A DNA stretch of 64,000 bases. Source: Pseudobutyrivibrio sp. (GTDB lineage Bacteria; Bacillota; Clostridia; Lachnospirales; Lachnospiraceae). The stretch is taken from contig JAILGH010000024.1 of assembly GCA_024697025.1 (NCBI GenBank), positions 1 to 64,000 on the forward strand, in the 5' to 3' direction. Position 1 is the stretch's first letter. The number at the start of each line of letters is the position of its first letter. Below, piece by piece: positions 61,988 to 64,000 of the stretch. The notes under the pieces were generated by a model. That model was given only the letters and a program-made list of their open reading frames with translations. It was not told the origin of the DNA and made no database searches. The translations under genes and the position numbers were made by a program.

Positions 61988-63070
61988 TTATTCTACAACT
62001 GTAAATTCAACTGGCTTTTTGTTAGCGCCTTCCTTTTGTAGCTTTTCAAAAACTTCCTTGCCCTTATCGCCAGAAAGTTCCTCGCCGTCATCTGAAGGTT
62101 TTTCTCTATAGAAGCCGTAATAGTCTGCATCTGCGCTAATCTCTGCCTTGTAAATCAAAGAATTATTGTTGTTCATGAAATATACGCTGCATTCATCCTT
62201 ACCACAAGACCAAAGTTCGCCATCACCGTATGATAATGGATAATCCTTGTCAGTACCATCAGCATATCCAGCCATATCCACAACTCCATCTTTCTCACGA
62301 AGTGCAACAACATTTATTGAAACCATCTTGCCTGAACCGTTATCATATAACTGGTCTGAGACTAAAAGTATCTTTCCGTCATAACCATCAACATCAGCGT
62401 AGGCATAACCTTGGCCCTTCTCTAAGCATGAAATAGCTTCATCATAACTTTTGAAATCAAATTTGCCTGACTGCTCCTCTAAAAAATTCTCTGCGTAATC
62501 TTCTAATAATCCTGTATCCCATACAAGGCTCTCTGCAACAGCTGTAATATCAAATCCATCTAAATCAGGCGCTGAAGTTGATAATGAAAATACATATTTA
62601 GCCTCATCTATAAACCAAATAATAACATCAACATTCTCATCAGAGCCTAAATATCTCTTCTCCTGAGCTGCATAACCTCTCAATTCGCAGTCTTCTTCTG
62701 AAGTCCACTCATAATTGCAACCAGAAATATCTTCAAGCTGGTTGGCTGCCTTAAAACGCGCTGTATACTTCAAGCCGTCCAACTCAAAATCCATCTGAGC
62801 TATCTTCTGCTCTTCGTTAATGCTAAATCTGGTATTTTCTGCTCCATCAACAAGATAAAAGCCTGCTCCCATTATTTGACCAATCTCTTCCTCTGATGAT
62901 TCTCTCCAAGGGTTTGCCACCTGTGTTGAATCACTGGCATCATTTTCAGAAGTAAGGCTTTCTGCCTCGGCATCTTCGCTTATTGTATTTTCCTCTTTTG
63001 CTCCACAGCCAAAAAGAGTTGATAAACTAAAAATCATCGTCATAGCAATTAGCATTATTTTCTTGTTCAT
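61988..63070 (-). CDS. putative lipoprotein
   Basis: 360 residues with a lipoprotein signal (MNKKIMLIAMTMIFSLSTLF, lipobox LFGCG), an acidic linker (~28-55) and two approximate halves: a beta-rich domain (~60-195) and a C-terminal domain (~200-345) with SYDEAISCLEKGQGYAYADV. No family recognised. First gene of an operon with the LD-carboxypeptidase. GGAGGAATA before the ATG. Presumably surface-exposed. Confidence 0.7.
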   Translation of the reverse strand: MNKKIMLIAMTMIFSLSTLFGCGAKEENTISEDAEAESLTSENDASDSTQVANPWRESSEEEIGQIMGAGFYLVDGAENTRFSINEEQKIAQMDFELDGLKYTARFKAANQLEDISGCNYEWTSEEDCELRGYAAQEKRYLGSDENVDVIIWFIDEAKYVFSLSTSAPDLDGFDITAVAESLVWDTGLLEDYAENFLEEQSGKFDFKSYDEAISCLEKGQGYAYADVDGYDGKILLVSDQLYDNGSGKMVSINVVALREKDGVVDMAGYADGTDKDYPLSYGDGELWSCGKDECSVYFMNNNNSLIYKAEISADADYYGFYREKPSDDGEELSGDKGKEVFEKLQKEGANKKPVEFTVVE

Positions 63071-63090
63071 ATTATTCCTCCTTCGCTAAC

Positions 63091-63111
63091 TGTACTATTG
63101 TATATAGTACA
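63091..63111. promoter_or_regulatory. near-perfect inverted repeat TGTACTAT/ATAGTACA
   Basis: Arms TGTACTAT and ATAGTACA (with an extra AT in the spacer) 20 bp upstream of the lipoprotein start; a possible operator for the 61988-63070 operon. Confidence 0.45.
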
Positions 63112-63227
63112 CTAAGAATAATAGTTTTTACACGTTTTGTCAATAATCTGAACCTTAGCAGCAGATATAAATTGCATAAAATATCTTTCTATAATATCAT
63201 CTATTCCCCGGAGAAGATGTCAAATAT

Positions 63228-63255
63228 TTGACATTTTATTACATTTCTGTTACAA
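63228..63255 (+). promoter_or_regulatory. Pho-box-like repeats before the 5'-nucleotidase gene
   Basis: TTGACA, TTACAT and TTACAA occur at exact 11-bp spacing (63228, 63239, 63250). PhoP boxes of Firmicutes are tandem TT(A/C/T)ACA hexamers at 11-bp intervals. The gene downstream encodes a phosphate-releasing enzyme, which fits. The first hexamer could instead be a -35 element, with TACAAA as a weak -10. Confidence 0.55.
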
Positions 63256-63279
63256 ATAAATCGTCGTGTTCTTTCACAT

Positions 63280-63299
63280 TTAGCCACAACTGTGGCTAA
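63280..63299. other. hairpin in the 5'-nucleotidase leader
   Basis: TTAGCCACA and TGTGGCTAA around AC; 100 bp upstream of the start codon, with no T-run after it. Confidence 0.45.
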
Positions 63300-63399
63300 G
63301 TTTCTTAATCTTCGAAAAATCGGTTTTGCCCTTTAGCAAAGCCTTTACATATATAGAACTACTAAACATTTTTTTACAACAGAGGAGGATTAGAACGAA

Positions 63400-64000
63400 A
63401 TGAAGAAGAAAAAATTATTAAGAACTTTTGCGTCTTTAGCATTAGTCGGTGCACTTTTCGCCAGTCCAATTGCATCAGGAACAGCTTGTGCTTATAAATT
63501 GGAAGACGGATCAGAAATTTATGCTTCTAAAACTGTAAATAATCAAACTGTCAGCCATCTTTTAAATGAAGGTTCAGCAGGAAAGACTGTTATTCTTCAT
63601 ACGACAGACGTCCACGGGGCACTTATTAAATTGCCTTATGTTACCGCTTTAGAAAATAAATTAAAGGATCAGGGTGCTGATGTCGTCCTAATAGACGGTG
63701 GTGACTTCAGTTACGCTAAAGAGCATAAAGAAAAACCTGATGCTCCAGAAGAGTATGAATACATTAATAACAATAATGGTTTAAGTGCTGTTACGGTAAT
63801 GAACGCTATGGGCTACGATTATGTCACAATTGGTAATCATGAGTATGAAAATAAGCTTGCTTCCTTAGAGGAAATTCTTACTAATGCCAATTTTACACGT
63901 ATTAGTGCCAACGTATTTAAAAAAGATACTGGTAAAGCTGCTTATACAGAGCGAGTTCTTTATGGTATAGATGATGATTCAAAAGTCAAAATTGGTTTCT
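63400..64000 (+). CDS. secreted 5'-nucleotidase / metallophosphoesterase (3' end outside window)
   Basis: 200 residues visible. Signal peptide about 1-31 (FASLALVGALFASPIASGTACA). Metallophosphoesterase motifs follow in order: TTDVHG (DxH), IDGGDF (GD) and TIGNHEYE (GNHE), as in the UshA/YfkN-type 5'-nucleotidases that release phosphate from nucleotides outside the cell. GAGGAGG lies 11 bp before the ATG. Pho-box-like repeats upstream suggest phosphate-starvation control. The C-terminal substrate domain and any anchor are beyond the window. Confidence 0.85.
   Translation, partial: MKKKKLLRTFASLALVGALFASPIASGTACAYKLEDGSEIYASKTVNNQTVSHLLNEGSAGKTVILHTTDVHGALIKLPYVTALENKLKDQGADVVLIDGGDFSYAKEHKEKPDAPEEYEYINNNNGLSAVTVMNAMGYDYVTIGNHEYENKLASLEEILTNANFTRISANVFKKDTGKAAYTERVLYGIDDDSKVKIGF

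Overview
The window looks like a chromosomal piece of a low-GC Gram-positive anaerobe, most likely a Lachnospiraceae member of the Butyrivibrio/Pseudobutyrivibrio type. This is inferred from AG-rich ribosome binding sites, Rho-independent terminators after most operons, an HemZ-type radical SAM enzyme, a GH120 xylosidase locus, an LPXTG-like surface protein with a sortase, and several cyclic-di-GMP proteins. No rRNA, tRNA, CRISPR array, complete transposon or phage structural gene was seen. Most genes lie on the minus strand.

Layout. 1-3.9 kb: a 5'-complete DUF234-type AAA ATPase cut by the left edge, a GNAT acetyltransferase, a membrane-anchored methyltransferase with a small membrane protein, and an orphan membrane protein. 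4.1-9.6 kb: an AT-rich island of three large unrecognised coiled-coil proteins, interrupted by an AraC/GyrI-type regulator and REP-like hairpin repeats. 9.8-17 kb: a lipoprotein, then a xylo-oligosaccharide uptake and cleavage operon (binding protein, two permeases, GH120 beta-xylosidase) with a divergent AraC regulator and visible candidate operator direct repeats. 17-24.4 kb: a lipoprotein, a heterodimeric ABC exporter and a glycogen-debranching-type enzyme. 24.4-28.6 kb: a 632-bp palindrome, a large FAD/Fe-S oxidoreductase and HypB. 28.9-35.6 kb: a secreted transglutaminase-like protein, a sortase and a 1740-residue cell-wall adhesin.

36-44.5 kb: glyA, a GAF/PAS-GGDEF-EAL protein overlapping ilvE, a second ~630-bp palindrome, a membrane EAL protein and a flavin-reductase-like protein. 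44.5-52.2 kb: a chemoreceptor, then rel-MBL-hemZ-hisS. 52.2-53.0 kb: a DUF4160/DUF2442 pair under a perfect 20-bp palindrome. 53.2-59 kb: an ABC-F ATPase, pyruvate kinase, a small HMA-domain protein, a decayed alpha/beta hydrolase and enolase. 59.2-64 kb: a 49-residue secreted peptide gene, a dockerin-bearing secreted protein, an LD-carboxypeptidase operon, and the start of a secreted 5'-nucleotidase with a Pho-box-like leader.

The most striking observation is a pair of ~630-bp near-complete palindromes (24423-25054 and 41248-41875). They share a 64-nt non-palindromic apical segment that is identical at 60 positions, while their long arms differ between copies yet stay self-complementary, with compensatory changes. 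This looks like a large structured RNA or a structure-maintained mobile foldback element. I do not recognise it as a known family. A second, smaller family of REP-like hairpins (GGGACGGGGTTA type) is scattered through the window, and two of its copies supply the last codons of protein genes.
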